A DNA stretch of 64,000 bases from Corynebacterium crudilactis (GTDB lineage: Bacteria > Actinomycetota > Actinomycetes > Mycobacteriales > Mycobacteriaceae), in assembly GCF_001643015.1 (NCBI RefSeq), contig NZ_CP015622.1, forward strand, positions 633,358 through 697,357, read 5' to 3'. This document shows, piece after piece, positions 37,931 to 47,020 of the stretch. Made by a program: the position numbers and the translations under genes. Under the pieces are notes generated by a model. The model ran no database searches and was not told the origin of the DNA. It saw only the letters and a program-made list of their open reading frames with translations. The first letter of the stretch is position 1. The number at the start of each line of letters is the position of its first letter.

Positions 37931-39009
37931 CGGGTGATCTCCTTGATGGTCGTAGTGGTGGACAAGGTGTTATAGAACTCTTCAATTGCAGCGGGACTGC
38001 CAGTGAGTCGGACAGTCATTTTGCCGAATGATTGGCGCTGCAAAGTGGTGACACCACCGTGCACAATGTTGATCTGTACACCTTGTTCAGCAGCTTTTGC
38101 GGAAGCAGTGAAGAATCCAGAAGTTTCGGTGAGATCAATGGTGAATAGGCGTCCCTCATGGCTGAGGAGATCTTCAGCTTCGACCTGATCTGGGGTGTTG
38201 CGCAAAGCGGTTGCCACAAAGCGTTGTGCAACGGGTGTTTGTGGATGAGAGAAAACGTCATAGACACTGCCGTATTCCACGACCTTGCCTGCTTCCATCA
38301 CTGCCACTTTGTCAGCGATGGAGCGTACAACTTCCATCTCGTGGGTGATCACGACGATGGTGATGCCCAGTTCGCGGTTTACTTTTCGCAGTAGTTCCAA
38401 TACCTCATGGGTGGTTTCTGGGTCTAGAGCTGAGGTGGACTCGTCGGCAAGCAAAAGCGTTGGGTTGGTGGCCAGCGCACGGGCGATGCCGACGCGCTGC
38501 TTTTGGCCGCCTGACAGCTGCTCTGGGTAGTTCTTACCCTTATCGCCCAGGCCAACAAACTCGAGCATTTCCTGCACGCGTGCTTTGCGTGCGGACTTGC
38601 TCATTTTGGCCAGTTCCAGCGGGTATTCAATGTTTCTCGCCGCGGTGCGGGATTGGAACAGGTTGAATTGCTGGAAAATCATGCCGATATTGCTGCGTAG
38701 TTTGCGCAGCTGAGATTCTGGCATGCCAACGATATCGGTGCCATCAAGCAGCAAAGATCCGCTGGTGGGGGAGTCAAGGCCGTTGATCATGCGGACCAGA
38801 GTTGATTTTCCGGCGCCGGAATAACCGATGATGCCAATTACTTCACCAGGTTCAACGGTGAGGCTGACTTCATCGAGAGCTGTAGTTTTAGCATTTTTGT
38901 TATTGCTAAAAACTTTGGTTACTCCGCGGAACTCCACGCGAGTGCCCGGGGTATGTGAGCGGTGCGTGGAGTTTTCCTCTGGCGTCGGGGTAGACGCGGT
39001 GTGTGACAC
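37927..39009 (-). CDS. metN: Methionine ABC transporter ATP-binding protein MetN
   Basis: 360 residues. Walker A GYSGAGKST, signature LSGGQKQR, Walker B LLLADESTSALD, H-loop VITHE, then a C-terminal NIL (ACT-like) domain (about 285-355) that binds methionine and gives trans-inhibition when the cell is replete. GTG 39009 is chosen because GAGGA stands seven bases before it. It follows metQ after a 159-bp gap containing a long-looped hairpin, and overlaps metI. Confidence 0.95.
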   Translation of the reverse strand: MSHTASTPTPEENSTHRSHTPGTRVEFRGVTKVFSNNKNAKTTALDEVSLTVEPGEVIGIIGYSGAGKSTLVRMINGLDSPTSGSLLLDGTDIVGMPESQLRKLRSNIGMIFQQFNLFQSRTAARNIEYPLELAKMSKSARKARVQEMLEFVGLGDKGKNYPEQLSGGQKQRVGIARALATNPTLLLADESTSALDPETTHEVLELLRKVNRELGITIVVITHEMEVVRSIADKVAVMEAGKVVEYGSVYDVFSHPQTPVAQRFVATALRNTPDQVEAEDLLSHEGRLFTIDLTETSGFFTASAKAAEQGVQINIVHGGVTTLQRQSFGKMTVRLTGSPAAIEEFYNTLSTTTTIKEITR

Positions 39010-39062
39010 AGCGGTGTCCTCAATTCAGGAAAGGGTCAGGGGACAAAAGTTGCAGACAAATA

Positions 39063-39129
39063 GTTTAACGCCCCGAGGAAGCGTATGCGACGTGGTGTTC
39101 GTCTAAAGATTCCATGCGGGGCGTTAAAC
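39063..39129 (-). terminator. Long-loop hairpin between metQ and metN
   Basis: GTTTAACGCCCCG (39063-39075) pairs perfectly with CGGGGCGTTAAAC (39117-39129) around a 41-base loop. Placed between metQ and metN on their coding strand it may attenuate or protect the RNA so that the binding protein is made in excess over the ATPase. Confidence 0.55.
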
Positions 39130-39168
39130 ATCACAACCAGGTATGAAACTGGGTTATGAAAAAGGGGG

Positions 39169-40065
39169 TTAAGCCTTCTGATCTGCTTCGAGGCGATCAA
39201 GGATTGCCTGAAGGTCAGCTGCTGGGCGATCAACTGGGACGGAGGTGCCCTTAGAGTCGCGGTCTACTGCATCGAGAACCTCTGGCGACTGCCAGATCTC
39301 AACGAGGCGAGCGATGTTTGCATCGTCCTTGTCTTCAGCCTTGGTGACGAAAACGTTGATGTATGGCTCTGCTTCTTCAGACTCTGGGTTGTCTTCGAAA
39401 ACTGCCAGGTTCGGATCGATACCTGCGCGGTCAAGGAAAGAGTTGTTGATGATCGCAGGGCGACCTTCTTGGTATGCAGTTGGGGACTGAGCTGCATCAA
39501 CCGGAATAACGGAAACCTTGGACTTCTCTGTATCGATATCAACAGGTGAAGGAGTGACCATGCCTGGAGTCTTTAGGGTAATAAGATCTGCCTGGACGAG
39601 AACGTTGATCGCACGGCCCTGGTTGGAAGGGTCGTTAGGGATAGCAACCTCTTCGCCTTCGATGCCATCGAGGGAATCGTGGTCCTTCCAGAACAATGCC
39701 AGTGGCACGATCTCGCTTGAGCCGATAGGGGTGAGTTCTGCGCCGGAGCCAACGTTGTACTCAGCGAGGAACTTGAGGTGCTGGAAGAGGTTAACGTCCA
39801 GCTGGTCCTGTGCGAGTGCTTCGTTTGGGGTGGAGTAATCAGAGAAAGGAACGATGTCTAGGGTGATGCCCTCTTCAGCGGCCTTATCCTCGAATACTTC
39901 CCAGGCTTCCTTGGCTGCATCGGTGGTACCGATGCGGATGGTGACGCCGTCGGTGCCTTCAGCAACGGTGGTGCTGCTTCCATCGGAATCGGAACCACAA
40001 GCAACAAGTGCGGTAGCTGCGAAGAGGCCAACGATAGCAGTGGTGGTAATGCGACGAAGTTTCAT
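39169..40065 (-). CDS. metQ: Methionine-binding lipoprotein MetQ
   Basis: 298 residues. Lipobox ALVAC with lipidated C23, followed by a NLPA-type periplasmic-binding fold (VTIRIGTTDAAKEAW ... LFQHLKFLAEYN), the family of D/L-methionine receptors. It delivers methionine to MetNI at the outer face of the membrane. It is first in metQNI; two overlapping McbR-like boxes about 60-85 bp upstream suggest repression when methionine and SAM precursors are plentiful. An AAGGA ribosome site lies 11 bases before ATG. Confidence 0.94.
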   Translation of the reverse strand: MKLRRITTTAIVGLFAATALVACGSDSDGSSTTVAEGTDGVTIRIGTTDAAKEAWEVFEDKAAEEGITLDIVPFSDYSTPNEALAQDQLDVNLFQHLKFLAEYNVGSGAELTPIGSSEIVPLALFWKDHDSLDGIEGEEVAIPNDPSNQGRAINVLVQADLITLKTPGMVTPSPVDIDTEKSKVSVIPVDAAQSPTAYQEGRPAIINNSFLDRAGIDPNLAVFEDNPESEEAEPYINVFVTKAEDKDDANIARLVEIWQSPEVLDAVDRDSKGTSVPVDRPAADLQAILDRLEADQKA

Positions 40066-40386
40066 CTTTAAATACGTCCTTATTGGTGAATGGTCACTTA
40101 AGTAATTAGGAGATTAGCACTCTAGACCGCAATCTGTACAGCTTGGTCTATTTGCTTGTTTAAATGATGTTGAAAAAGTATTGGCAAATATGTTCTAAAA
40201 ATGTATGACGGCCACCAGGTGAGGTGAGGTTTTAATAGCAGGTAGGGGTGGGGAAATGGTGCTTATAGGAAAGTGTTCCAGTCGGTGGCTAGTGGAGCTT
40301 CTTTGCATGTAGTTTGAGGTCGTTGCTCGGGGGAGTTTTACAGCCGAAGTACGCGGGATGATAGATAGTTTGGCAAAATAGATACC
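40066..40386. other. Divergent intergenic region metQ / PH-domain operon
   Basis: 321 bp. Holds the McbR-like boxes at 40123-40150; from 40151 to 40386 I see no gene and no clear promoter, only AT-rich stretches. Confidence 0.5.
40123..40150 (-). promoter_or_regulatory. Two overlapping McbR-like operators upstream of metQ
   Basis: TAGAC-N6-CTGTA (40123-40138) and TGTAC-N6-GTCTA (40135-40150). Each matches 8 of 10 positions of the McbR consensus TAGAC-N6-GTCTA, and one box has its perfect arm on the left, the other on the right. They lie 58-85 bp before the metQ start. Confidence 0.6.
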
Positions 40387-40878
40387 ATGAGAAATAACCA
40401 CGGACGTAACCCAGAACCACATGAGGGTATGAACCCCGTGTCGCCAAAATTGACTACAGCCCGGTATCTTGCACGCCTTCCATGGTTGGCGGTATCAGCT
40501 ATTGTGTTCGGTGTCCTTGGATTTTTTGTATCTTCATGGTTTTACGCTGGTGTGGCTGTAATGGTTGTCCTGACAGCGTGGCAGATCTGGTTAATTCCGC
40601 AGCAAGTTAAACGTTTAGGCTGGTTAGAAACCTCAGATGAACTCCTGATTACTAAAGGAAAGCTCTGGCATAGTTTCACCGTTGTGCCGTATGGGCGTAT
40701 CCAATTCGTCGATGTCACAGCAGGTCCCCTTGACCGTATTTTTGGTATGAAAAAAGTACAGTTGCACACCGCTTCTGCCTCCTCGGATTCCACCATTGAA
40801 GGCTTGCCCGCCTTGGAAGCTGATACTTTGCGTGAGCGTTTGGCAGAAAAGGCCCGTGAGAGGATGAGCGGACTGTGA
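40387..40878 (+). CDS. Membrane protein with bacterial PH domain (YdbS-like)
   Basis: 163 residues. Two close membrane helices (about 32-70) are followed by one bPH_2 domain whose core reads LWHSFTVVPYGRIQFVDVTAGPLDRIFGMKKVQLHT, the signature of YdbS/YdbT proteins. It overlaps the next gene by 4 bp (GTGA), so both form one unit, as in Bacillus ydbS-ydbT. The role in the family is poorly known; some members protect against peptides or lipid stress. ATG 40387 is used; ATG 40435 is a weaker alternative. Confidence 0.85.
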   Translation: MRNNHGRNPEPHEGMNPVSPKLTTARYLARLPWLAVSAIVFGVLGFFVSSWFYAGVAVMVVLTAWQIWLIPQQVKRLGWLETSDELLITKGKLWHSFTVVPYGRIQFVDVTAGPLDRIFGMKKVQLHTASASSDSTIEGLPALEADTLRERLAEKARERMSGL

Positions 40879-42269
40879 GTGAAGTGCAATTTCGAAAAGT
40901 TCACCGCGCCACACCGTTGTTGCGTATCTGGACATTGCTCCTGGCCGTGCTGGCTGCATTCATTCTGAACGTTAATGCTTCTGCCGTTGCCTTCGTCTGG
41001 GGATTAATCAACGGCGAGCATACACTTGCGCTGGTTCCGATGCTGTTGACAATCGGCGGTGTCCTGCTCGCCGGAGTATTGATCTGGGGTTTAACTAAAA
41101 TCTGGTGGAACGCCGTTGGTTTCCGCATCACAGCTGAAGAGGTGCAGCTCAAACGCGGAGTGGTCAGCAAAGACCTTCGCACCGCACGTTTTGATCGAAT
41201 TCAAGCTGTTGACCTGGTGGAATCTTTTATTGCAAGAATTTTCCGCCTTGCAGAAGTGCGCGTGGAAACAGCCGGCGGTAGTGATTCGGCCATCAATATC
41301 GGGTTCTTAAAAAAGCACGAGGCTGAAGCCTTAAAAAGGGAGCTTCTCGACGCCTCCCAGTACCCCTCCCGCACGCCCGCGCAAGGACTGCGGGAGGAGG
41401 AGGCGGTGGAGGACGACGTCGATAAGCAATTCCTGGTTCCTAAAATCCCCGTGCAGCGCACCATCGCCAGTACACTGCTCTCGCTGACAACAATTGTTGC
41501 AGTCCTGGGCGCGATCATATTTTTCTTTACCCCATTGGGTATAAGTGCTGCGCTGCCATTTTTGGTTGGCATTGTGCCACCAGTGTGGAATCTGATTGAT
41601 AAGTCATGGCAGTTCAACGCAGAGCTACACGACGATAGACTCAATGTCAGTTATGGACTGGCCAATCGACGCAAGCAGGCAATCCCGCTAGAGCGAATTC
41701 ATGCCGTGAAACTGAAACAACCTTTGTTGTGGCGGCTTGTCGGATGGTGGACCGTCACCGTGACTGTGGTTGGTTATGGCGACACCACTCAAGGTGGCAC
41801 CTCGAAGATCTTGCCGGTGGGTTCTAAAGAACTGGCCTTAAAAGTACTGGAAGCAGTAAGCCCTCTCAGCCGTGAAGATATTGCTACAGCAGCAGACCCA
41901 GCGCGTATAAGTCAGCCGAACTATGCTCCGCCTGAGGCCGCAAGATTTCTCACGCCAGTGGATCGCACTCGCCAAGGTGTCACCTTAATTGGTGCACAAC
42001 CACATGCAGTGGTTCTTCATGAAGGTCGATTTGTGCCACGCATGGCAGTTATTGAAACTTCTCATATTCAAGAACTCACCCTCAAACACGGCCCCATTCA
42101 AAGAACACTGGGTTTATCCACAGTGGTACTCGACTTGGTTGCCGGACCAGTATCAATGTCGGCCTCTGATCTTGGCGCTGCCGATGGAAAAGAGCTTTTA
42201 GATATCCTTCGCCGCCGCCAGTTACCAGCATTGGAATCAACACCACTGGAGCAAAATAGCCTGGACTAA
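40875..42269 (+). CDS. Membrane protein with multiple bacterial PH domains (YdbT-like)
   Basis: 464 residues with two pairs of membrane helices (about 15-75 and 195-240) and PH domains after each: ARFDRIQAVDLVESFIARIFRLAEVRVETAGG in the first, and RKQAIPLERIHAVKLKQPLLWRLVGWWTV in the second, with a third, shorter one near the end (VVLHEGRFVPRMAVIETSHIQELTLKHGPIQR). It starts with GTG inside the stop of its partner. A membrane complex of both is likely. Function is not established. Confidence 0.87.
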   Translation: MSEVQFRKVHRATPLLRIWTLLLAVLAAFILNVNASAVAFVWGLINGEHTLALVPMLLTIGGVLLAGVLIWGLTKIWWNAVGFRITAEEVQLKRGVVSKDLRTARFDRIQAVDLVESFIARIFRLAEVRVETAGGSDSAINIGFLKKHEAEALKRELLDASQYPSRTPAQGLREEEAVEDDVDKQFLVPKIPVQRTIASTLLSLTTIVAVLGAIIFFFTPLGISAALPFLVGIVPPVWNLIDKSWQFNAELHDDRLNVSYGLANRRKQAIPLERIHAVKLKQPLLWRLVGWWTVTVTVVGYGDTTQGGTSKILPVGSKELALKVLEAVSPLSREDIATAADPARISQPNYAPPEAARFLTPVDRTRQGVTLIGAQPHAVVLHEGRFVPRMAVIETSHIQELTLKHGPIQRTLGLSTVVLDLVAGPVSMSASDLGAADGKELLDILRRRQLPALESTPLEQNSLD

Positions 42270-42279
42270 GGTGTAGGTC

Positions 42280-42951
42280 ATGCACATCTCAGATCTTCCC
42301 GATAGATCCCAGGACTACCTGAAGACAATCTGGGACATCACTGAACTCCTCGATAATCAACCAGCAGCACTGGGAGATATCGCCGAAAAAATGAGTCAGA
42401 AAACCCCCACGGCCTCTGAAGCAATCAAAAAACTTGCAGCAAGAGGCCTCGTGCATCATGAAAAATATGCTGGAGTCACCCTCACCGAACAGGGCAAAGC
42501 ATTAGCAATTGAAATGGTGCGCCGCCACCGACTCTTGGAAACATTCCTCCATGATGTCTTGGGCTATACCTGGGATGAAGTACATTCTGATGCTGACCTG
42601 TTAGAACACGCGGCATCAGATCAACTCATTGAGCGCATCGATGCGCATTTGGGGAGGCCTCGTAAAGATCCTCATGGGGATCCCATCCCCACCGCAGAAG
42701 GCATTATCGAGGAAGTCCCACGAACTACGCTCGCCGCAATCGGGGCAGGGGAGACCGTCACAATCTCTCGGGTGCAAGACATCGACCCAGAACTTTTGCG
42801 CTATCTCGCGCAATTTAAAGTGGCACCAGGCAGCAGGATCACTGTAGATTCCGGACCGCTAGCCGGCATGGTGCACGTGACGGTAGAAGAAACTCAAACT
42901 AAATTTCCACTTGCAGAAACCCAGTTGTCTTTAATTACCGTCCAAGACTAA
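42280..42951 (+). CDS. mntR: DtxR-family manganese-responsive repressor MntR
   Basis: 223 residues. Winged helix (QDYLKTIWDITELLDNQPAALGDIAEKMSQKTPTASEAI...) plus metal-binding/dimerisation domain with HRLLETFLHDVLGYTWDEVH and HAASDQL ligands, and a C-terminal SH3-like FeoA domain (GETVTISRVQDIDPELLRYL). It differs from the iron regulator DtxR of the same genus. In C. glutamicum the protein at this position represses a ZIP-type manganese importer. It lies 10 bp after the PH-domain gene and overlaps the convergent DUF457 gene by 17 bp. Confidence 0.88.
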   Translation: MHISDLPDRSQDYLKTIWDITELLDNQPAALGDIAEKMSQKTPTASEAIKKLAARGLVHHEKYAGVTLTEQGKALAIEMVRRHRLLETFLHDVLGYTWDEVHSDADLLEHAASDQLIERIDAHLGRPRKDPHGDPIPTAEGIIEEVPRTTLAAIGAGETVTISRVQDIDPELLRYLAQFKVAPGSRITVDSGPLAGMVHVTVEETQTKFPLAETQLSLITVQD

Positions 42952-43729
42952 GTAAATCCATCATGATGGCGCTCATATTTCCAGATGCCACCAAACCGAT
43001 CTGAATAATCACCGCCACGGAGAAGACGAATAATAAAAACTTATCCGCAGGACCATCTGCACGAATGCTCAAAGCCTTAGGCAATTTTAGGTTCCACCAG
43101 CGTTTTCCCTTGAGGGGGACCAACGGTGCAAATGCTGGAATACCTGCCTTGGTAGCCATATCACCAGCCAAGTGAGTGAGACTACCGACCGTGATGGCAG
43201 AGCCTAAAATAATGCCGAAAGAACTTTCGGGAGCATAATTCCACACTCCCAATGCCAAGGCCGCCGAAGCACCAGTAACAAGAAGCCAATCTGCGTTCTT
43301 TGACCACTCCGGCAATAGGCCACGGATAGCAAGCCCTAGGAAGAAAAACAGCAAAGCAATTACTGCAGGTTTTCCAAAATAACTGATCAAAGCAGTAGCG
43401 CCTGCTCCTGAAGCAAGCGCACTCCACACAGTGTGTGTAAGCGTGCGGTGACCATTGTTGCACCGTTTATCTTTACGCCCTCTGGTCATGTTGACAAAGG
43501 CCTGGCACGTATTTTCCGTAAACCGTGAAATTGCCTGCGTAAAGGGGCCAAAAGAACGAGACACCGTGGCTGAAGGTGAATCAAGATCCGGAAGCAGAGC
43601 AGCACCTGCGGCAAGACCAGCATAGACAAAAGCTTCCGTTGAGGTAGTCACCCCGCCCCACTCTGCCGGCAGAATTTGAGCGACAGCAAGCCCCACGGCT
43701 GCTCCGCTCATAGCGTGGGTTGGCCCCAT
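42935..43729 (-). CDS. DUF457/YdjM-type inner-membrane metal-dependent hydrolase-like protein
   Basis: About 264 residues from ATG 43729 (MGPTHAMSGAAVGLAVAQIL); the frame opens at TTG 43756. The family has membrane helices and conserved His/Asp residues: THAMSG at the start, LLPDLDSPSATVSRSFG, NNGHRTLTHTVWSAL and LTHLAGDMATKAGIPAFAPL. These form a putative metal centre at the membrane. E. coli YdjM is LexA-controlled; the true substrate is unknown. Its 3' end overlaps mntR by 17 bp, convergently. Confidence 0.85.
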   Translation of the reverse strand: MGPTHAMSGAAVGLAVAQILPAEWGGVTTSTEAFVYAGLAAGAALLPDLDSPSATVSRSFGPFTQAISRFTENTCQAFVNMTRGRKDKRCNNGHRTLTHTVWSALASGAGATALISYFGKPAVIALLFFFLGLAIRGLLPEWSKNADWLLVTGASAALALGVWNYAPESSFGIILGSAITVGSLTHLAGDMATKAGIPAFAPLVPLKGKRWWNLKLPKALSIRADGPADKFLLFVFSVAVIIQIGLVASGNMSAIMMDLLSLGR

Positions 43730-43879
43730 AACCACTTGTGCATCAACTACTTTCAAAAATAAAAAGGTTTGGCTTTAAGAATAAACTAAAGGCCGGACAC
43801 TTATTCGAACGGGTGCTTGATTTTTATGAGTTGAGTTAAACCCTGCCATTTGACCAGAAATCGGGCTAGTTTTGAAGAT

Positions 43880-44656
43880 ATGAGCGAACGTCAGCTGGAA
43901 AAGTCTATTGAGCACGCCGTCGAATTAGCCCGTGAAGCCCGCAACATAGAAGTGTTTACCGGCGCTGGAATGAGCGCCGATTCTGGGCTCGACACATATC
44001 GCGATGAAAAAACTGGTGTGTGGAGCAACGTGGATCCACAAGCCATGGCAAGCCTCGAGGCCTGGCACAAAGATCCCGAACCCATGTGGGCCTGGTATCG
44101 CTGGCGCGCCGGGGTAGCAGCGCGTGCAGAACCTAATGCTGGTCACAAAGCCATTGCTTATTGGGAAGGCAGTGACACTGTAGAACACGTGCATATCACT
44201 ACCCAAAATATCGATAACCTGCATGAACGTGCAGGATCGAGTGATGTGACACATCTGCACGGAAGCCTTTTTGATTACCGCTGCACTGATTGTGCACAGC
44301 CTTGGGAAGATGATAAAAACTATCCAATAGAACCCATTGAGCGGCTTAGCCCACCTCAATGCGTTAAATGCGGTGGGCTGATTCGGCCAGGTGTGGTGTG
44401 GTTTGGTGAAAACCTGCCGATGGATAAATGGGATATTGCCGAACAACGCATCGCTGAGGCAGATCTGATGATTATCGTGGGAACTTCGGGGATTGTGCAC
44501 CCGGCAGCAGCATTGCCACAGCTTGCACAACAACGAGGTATCCCCATCGTGGAGATCTCACCAACTAGAACTGAGCTCAGCCGGATTGCTGATTTTACCT
44601 GGACATCCACAGCAGCTCAAGCTTTACCAGCATTGATGAGGGGATTGAGCGCCTAA
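43880..44656 (+). CDS. cobB: NAD-dependent protein deacylase, sirtuin class III (CobB/Sir2)
   Basis: 258 residues from ATG 43880 (start at 43850 possible). NAD site GAGMSADSGLDTYRD, TQNIDNLH, catalytic H127 in HLHGSLF, and a zinc site of C135, C138, C161, C164. Y73 and R76 (in WAWYRWR) are the Tyr-x-x-Arg pair that in class III sirtuins binds acidic acyl groups, so desuccinylation as well as deacetylation of lysines is likely. It is followed after 1 bp by a deaminase gene, forming a two-gene operon. Confidence 0.93.
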   Translation: MSERQLEKSIEHAVELAREARNIEVFTGAGMSADSGLDTYRDEKTGVWSNVDPQAMASLEAWHKDPEPMWAWYRWRAGVAARAEPNAGHKAIAYWEGSDTVEHVHITTQNIDNLHERAGSSDVTHLHGSLFDYRCTDCAQPWEDDKNYPIEPIERLSPPQCVKCGGLIRPGVVWFGENLPMDKWDIAEQRIAEADLMIIVGTSGIVHPAAALPQLAQQRGIPIVEISPTRTELSRIADFTWTSTAAQALPALMRGLSA

Positions 44657-44657
44657 G

Positions 44658-45146
44658 ATGACCGAAGACGATTTAGATCTCCTGCACCGCACTGTAGAAC
44701 TAGCTACTGAAGCATTGACATTAGGAAATAGCCCTTATGGTTCCCTATTAGTTGATCCGCACGGTGCTGTTGTCTTTGAAGATCACAACCGCGACGCCGA
44801 TGGAGACCTAACCAGGCACCCTGAGTTTGCCATTGCTAAATACGCGATTGCGCATTACAGCCCTGAAGAACGAGCTGCCTGCACGGTGTATACCTCCACA
44901 GAACATTGCGCGATGTGTGCAGGAGGCCACGCTTGGGCTGGGCTAGGTAAAATTTACTGCGCCACAACTGGTGCTCAAACAGCTCAGTGGTATGCAAAGT
45001 GGGGAGCAGAAGCTGGACCATTAACGCCACTTTCTGCTGCCGAAGTGAGCCCGAATATTCAGATTGAAGGGCCCGCACCACGATTTGAAGAAGTGCTCTA
45101 TGACTTGCATCGGTGGTTTTATTTAGGGGAACAGCAGAGTCAGTGA
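44658..45146 (+). CDS. Cytidine/nucleoside deaminase-family protein
   Basis: 162 residues of the zinc-dependent deaminase fold. The usual HAE motif is HPE (H54, E56) and the cysteine pair is EHCAMC (C84, C87), where most relatives have PC-x-x-C; ligands and the catalytic Glu are therefore kept. The family includes guanine deaminases and tRNA-adenosine deaminases; the substrate is unclear, and the C-terminal PAPRFEEVLYDLHRWFY is like guanine/nucleoside deaminases. It starts 1 bp after cobB and is cotranscribed. Confidence 0.82.
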   Translation: MTEDDLDLLHRTVELATEALTLGNSPYGSLLVDPHGAVVFEDHNRDADGDLTRHPEFAIAKYAIAHYSPEERAACTVYTSTEHCAMCAGGHAWAGLGKIYCATTGAQTAQWYAKWGAEAGPLTPLSAAEVSPNIQIEGPAPRFEEVLYDLHRWFYLGEQQSQ

Positions 45147-45267
45147 TGCAAGGATCTGCCGCTTAAAAAGATCGAAAAGTTGCATCCTCATCTGCTCTGT
45201 CACACGCAGCGAAGGGACCTAGCTATGCTTTGCGGCTAGAAAATACGCTGGGCGGCAGGAAAGAGAC

Positions 45268-45277
45268 GTCGAAAAGC
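45268..45277 (+). repeat. GTCGAAAAGC repeat, intergenic single copy
   Basis: One exact copy between the deaminase gene and trmL, 7 bp before the trmL stop codon region and followed by AATATTTTTAAG. Part of the repeated word described in the findings. Confidence 0.7.
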
Positions 45278-45284
45278 AATATTT

Positions 45285-45758
45285 TTAAGCCCCGCCGATA
45301 AACCCGAGCTGGCGCCATGCCTCATAGGTGGCAACCGCTGCGGCGTTTGACAGATTCATCGAGCGGCGGCCCTCCAACATCGGGATGCGCAGCTCTGAGG
45401 TGATGCGGGCATGACCGATATGTTCTTGGGGAAGACCTGTGGGTTCGGTGCCGAAAAGCAAGGCATCGCCGGGCTCAAAAGCGATATCTGTGAAGCGCGT
45501 GGTTGCGGTAGTAGTAAAGGCAAATACGCGTCCGGGGACAGCTTTCATTGCTTCATCAAAGGTTGGATGCACTGTGACATCTGCCAAGTCATGGTAATCA
45601 AGGCCAGCTCGACGCAAGTGTTTTTCCGTCAGCTCAAAACCCAGCGGTTCAACAAGGTGCAGGTGAGCGCCTGTTCCAGCACACATACGGATGGCATTTC
45701 CGGTGTTTGGAGGGATAACAGGATTGTCAAAGATAACATGAAGTGGATGTTCCGGCAT
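45285..45758 (-). CDS. trmL: tRNA (cytidine/uridine-34-2'-O)-methyltransferase TrmL
   Basis: 157 residues of the SpoU/TrmD knot superfamily. Motif 1 is [19 protein letters not shown], motif 2 [11 protein letters not shown], motif 3 [29 protein letters not shown], which build the SAM-binding knot. TrmL methylates the wobble ribose of tRNA-Leu. It is divergent from folD, the starts being only 36 bp apart, so their promoters overlap. Confidence 0.93.
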   Translation of the reverse strand: MPEHPLHVIFDNPVIPPNTGNAIRMCAGTGAHLHLVEPLGFELTEKHLRRAGLDYHDLADVTVHPTFDEAMKAVPGRVFAFTTTATTRFTDIAFEPGDALLFGTEPTGLPQEHIGHARITSELRIPMLEGRRSMNLSNAAAVATYEAWRQLGFIGGA

Positions 45759-45794
45759 ATGTTTGATTGTAAGGCCTTGGAAAAGGGTGGAATA

Positions 45795-46658
45795 ATGACG
45801 GGTGTGACTGCAATCAAACTTGATGGAAACTTGTACCGCGGGGAAATCTTCGCCGACCTAGAACAGCGCGTCGCCGTGCTGAAGGAGAAAGGGATTGTGC
45901 CGGGCCTTGCCACTGTACTGGTGGGCGATGATCCAGCAAGCCACTCTTATGTGAAGATGAAGCACCGTGACTGTGAACAGATCGGTGTGAACTCAATCCG
46001 CAAAGACCTGCCTGCGGATGTCACCCAGGAAGAATTGTTCGCTGTCATCGATGAGCTGAACAACGATGATTCCTGCACCGGCTACATCGTCCAGCTGCCA
46101 CTGCCTAAGCACCTCGATGAAAACGCTGTGCTTGAGCGCATCGATCCTGCCAAAGACGCCGATGGCCTGCACCCAGTAAACCTGGGCAAGCTTGTGCTCA
46201 ATGAGCCAGCTCCACTTCCTTGTACCCCAAATGGTTCAATCAGCTTGCTGCGCCGTTTTGGCATTGAACTCAACGGTGCAAAGGTCGTTGTCATTGGCCG
46301 TGGCGTTACCGTTGGTCGTCCAATTGGTCTGATGCTGACCCGTCGTTCTGAGAACTCCACCGTCACCCTGTGCCACACCGGCACCAAGGATTTGGCTGCA
46401 GAAACTCGCGCGGCTGATGTCATCGTCGCAGCTGCTGGCCAGCCACATATGCTGACCGCAGATATGATCAAGCCAGGTGCTGCAGTGCTTGACGTCGGCG
46501 TTTCTCGCAAGGACGGCAAGTTGCTTGGCGACGTTCACCCCGATGTCTGGGAGGTTGCTGGCGCAGTGTCACCAAACCCAGGCGGCGTAGGCCCACTGAC
46601 CCGTGCATTCCTAGTGCACAATGTTGTCGAGCGTGCAGAAAAGCTAGCTGGACTGTAA
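45795..46658 (+). CDS. folD: Bifunctional methylenetetrahydrofolate dehydrogenase / cyclohydrolase FolD
   Basis: 287 residues. Interconverts 5,10-methylene- and 10-formyl-tetrahydrofolate with NADP. Signatures: [24 protein letters not shown] with the catalytic Tyr and Lys, [14 protein letters not shown], and the dinucleotide site [17 protein letters not shown]; ends [15 protein letters not shown]. The frame is open far upstream (to 45411) because it runs antisense through trmL; ATG 45795 with AAGGGTGG just before it is the real start. A DUF3017 gene follows after 5 bp. Confidence 0.96.
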   Translation: MTGVTAIKLDGNLYRGEIFADLEQRVAVLKEKGIVPGLATVLVGDDPASHSYVKMKHRDCEQIGVNSIRKDLPADVTQEELFAVIDELNNDDSCTGYIVQLPLPKHLDENAVLERIDPAKDADGLHPVNLGKLVLNEPAPLPCTPNGSISLLRRFGIELNGAKVVVIGRGVTVGRPIGLMLTRRSENSTVTLCHTGTKDLAAETRAADVIVAAAGQPHMLTADMIKPGAAVLDVGVSRKDGKLLGDVHPDVWEVAGAVSPNPGGVGPLTRAFLVHNVVERAEKLAGL

Positions 46659-46663
46659 AACAC

Positions 46664-47020
46664 ATGACCAACCCCGGCCACGGCAAACAAGGCATTAGTG
46701 AAGAGCAACTTCTAGCAAATCCCCACGATGGCGGATTAGCCGCCTCGACGCTACCTCACAATGTGCAAAAAGCCGGGGTTATTTTCTTTGTGATCGCGGT
46801 AGTGGTCGCCACTATTTTTGCGCTCACAGAACACTGGCGCCGAGCCACGTTCACTTTAGGCGTATCGCTGCTGTATCTTGCTGTGCTGCGACTGACCTGT
46901 GATTCTAAGATCCTCGGCGTCTTATCTGTCCGCTCTAGGCGTTTTGATGCCATATACACCACAGTCCTTGGCGGACTGATGGTGTTTTTAGCGGCCTCAG
47001 TGGATTCTTTGGGAAGCTAA
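46664..47020 (+). CDS. DUF3017 small membrane protein
   Basis: 118 residues with three hydrophobic segments (about 36-55, 62-80, 95-113), matching the actinobacterial DUF3017 family that almost always follows folD. It begins 5 bp after folD and overlaps the convergent flotillin gene by 4 bp. Function unknown. Confidence 0.85.
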   Translation: MTNPGHGKQGISEEQLLANPHDGGLAASTLPHNVQKAGVIFFVIAVVVATIFALTEHWRRATFTLGVSLLYLAVLRLTCDSKILGVLSVRSRRFDAIYTTVLGGLMVFLAASVDSLGS

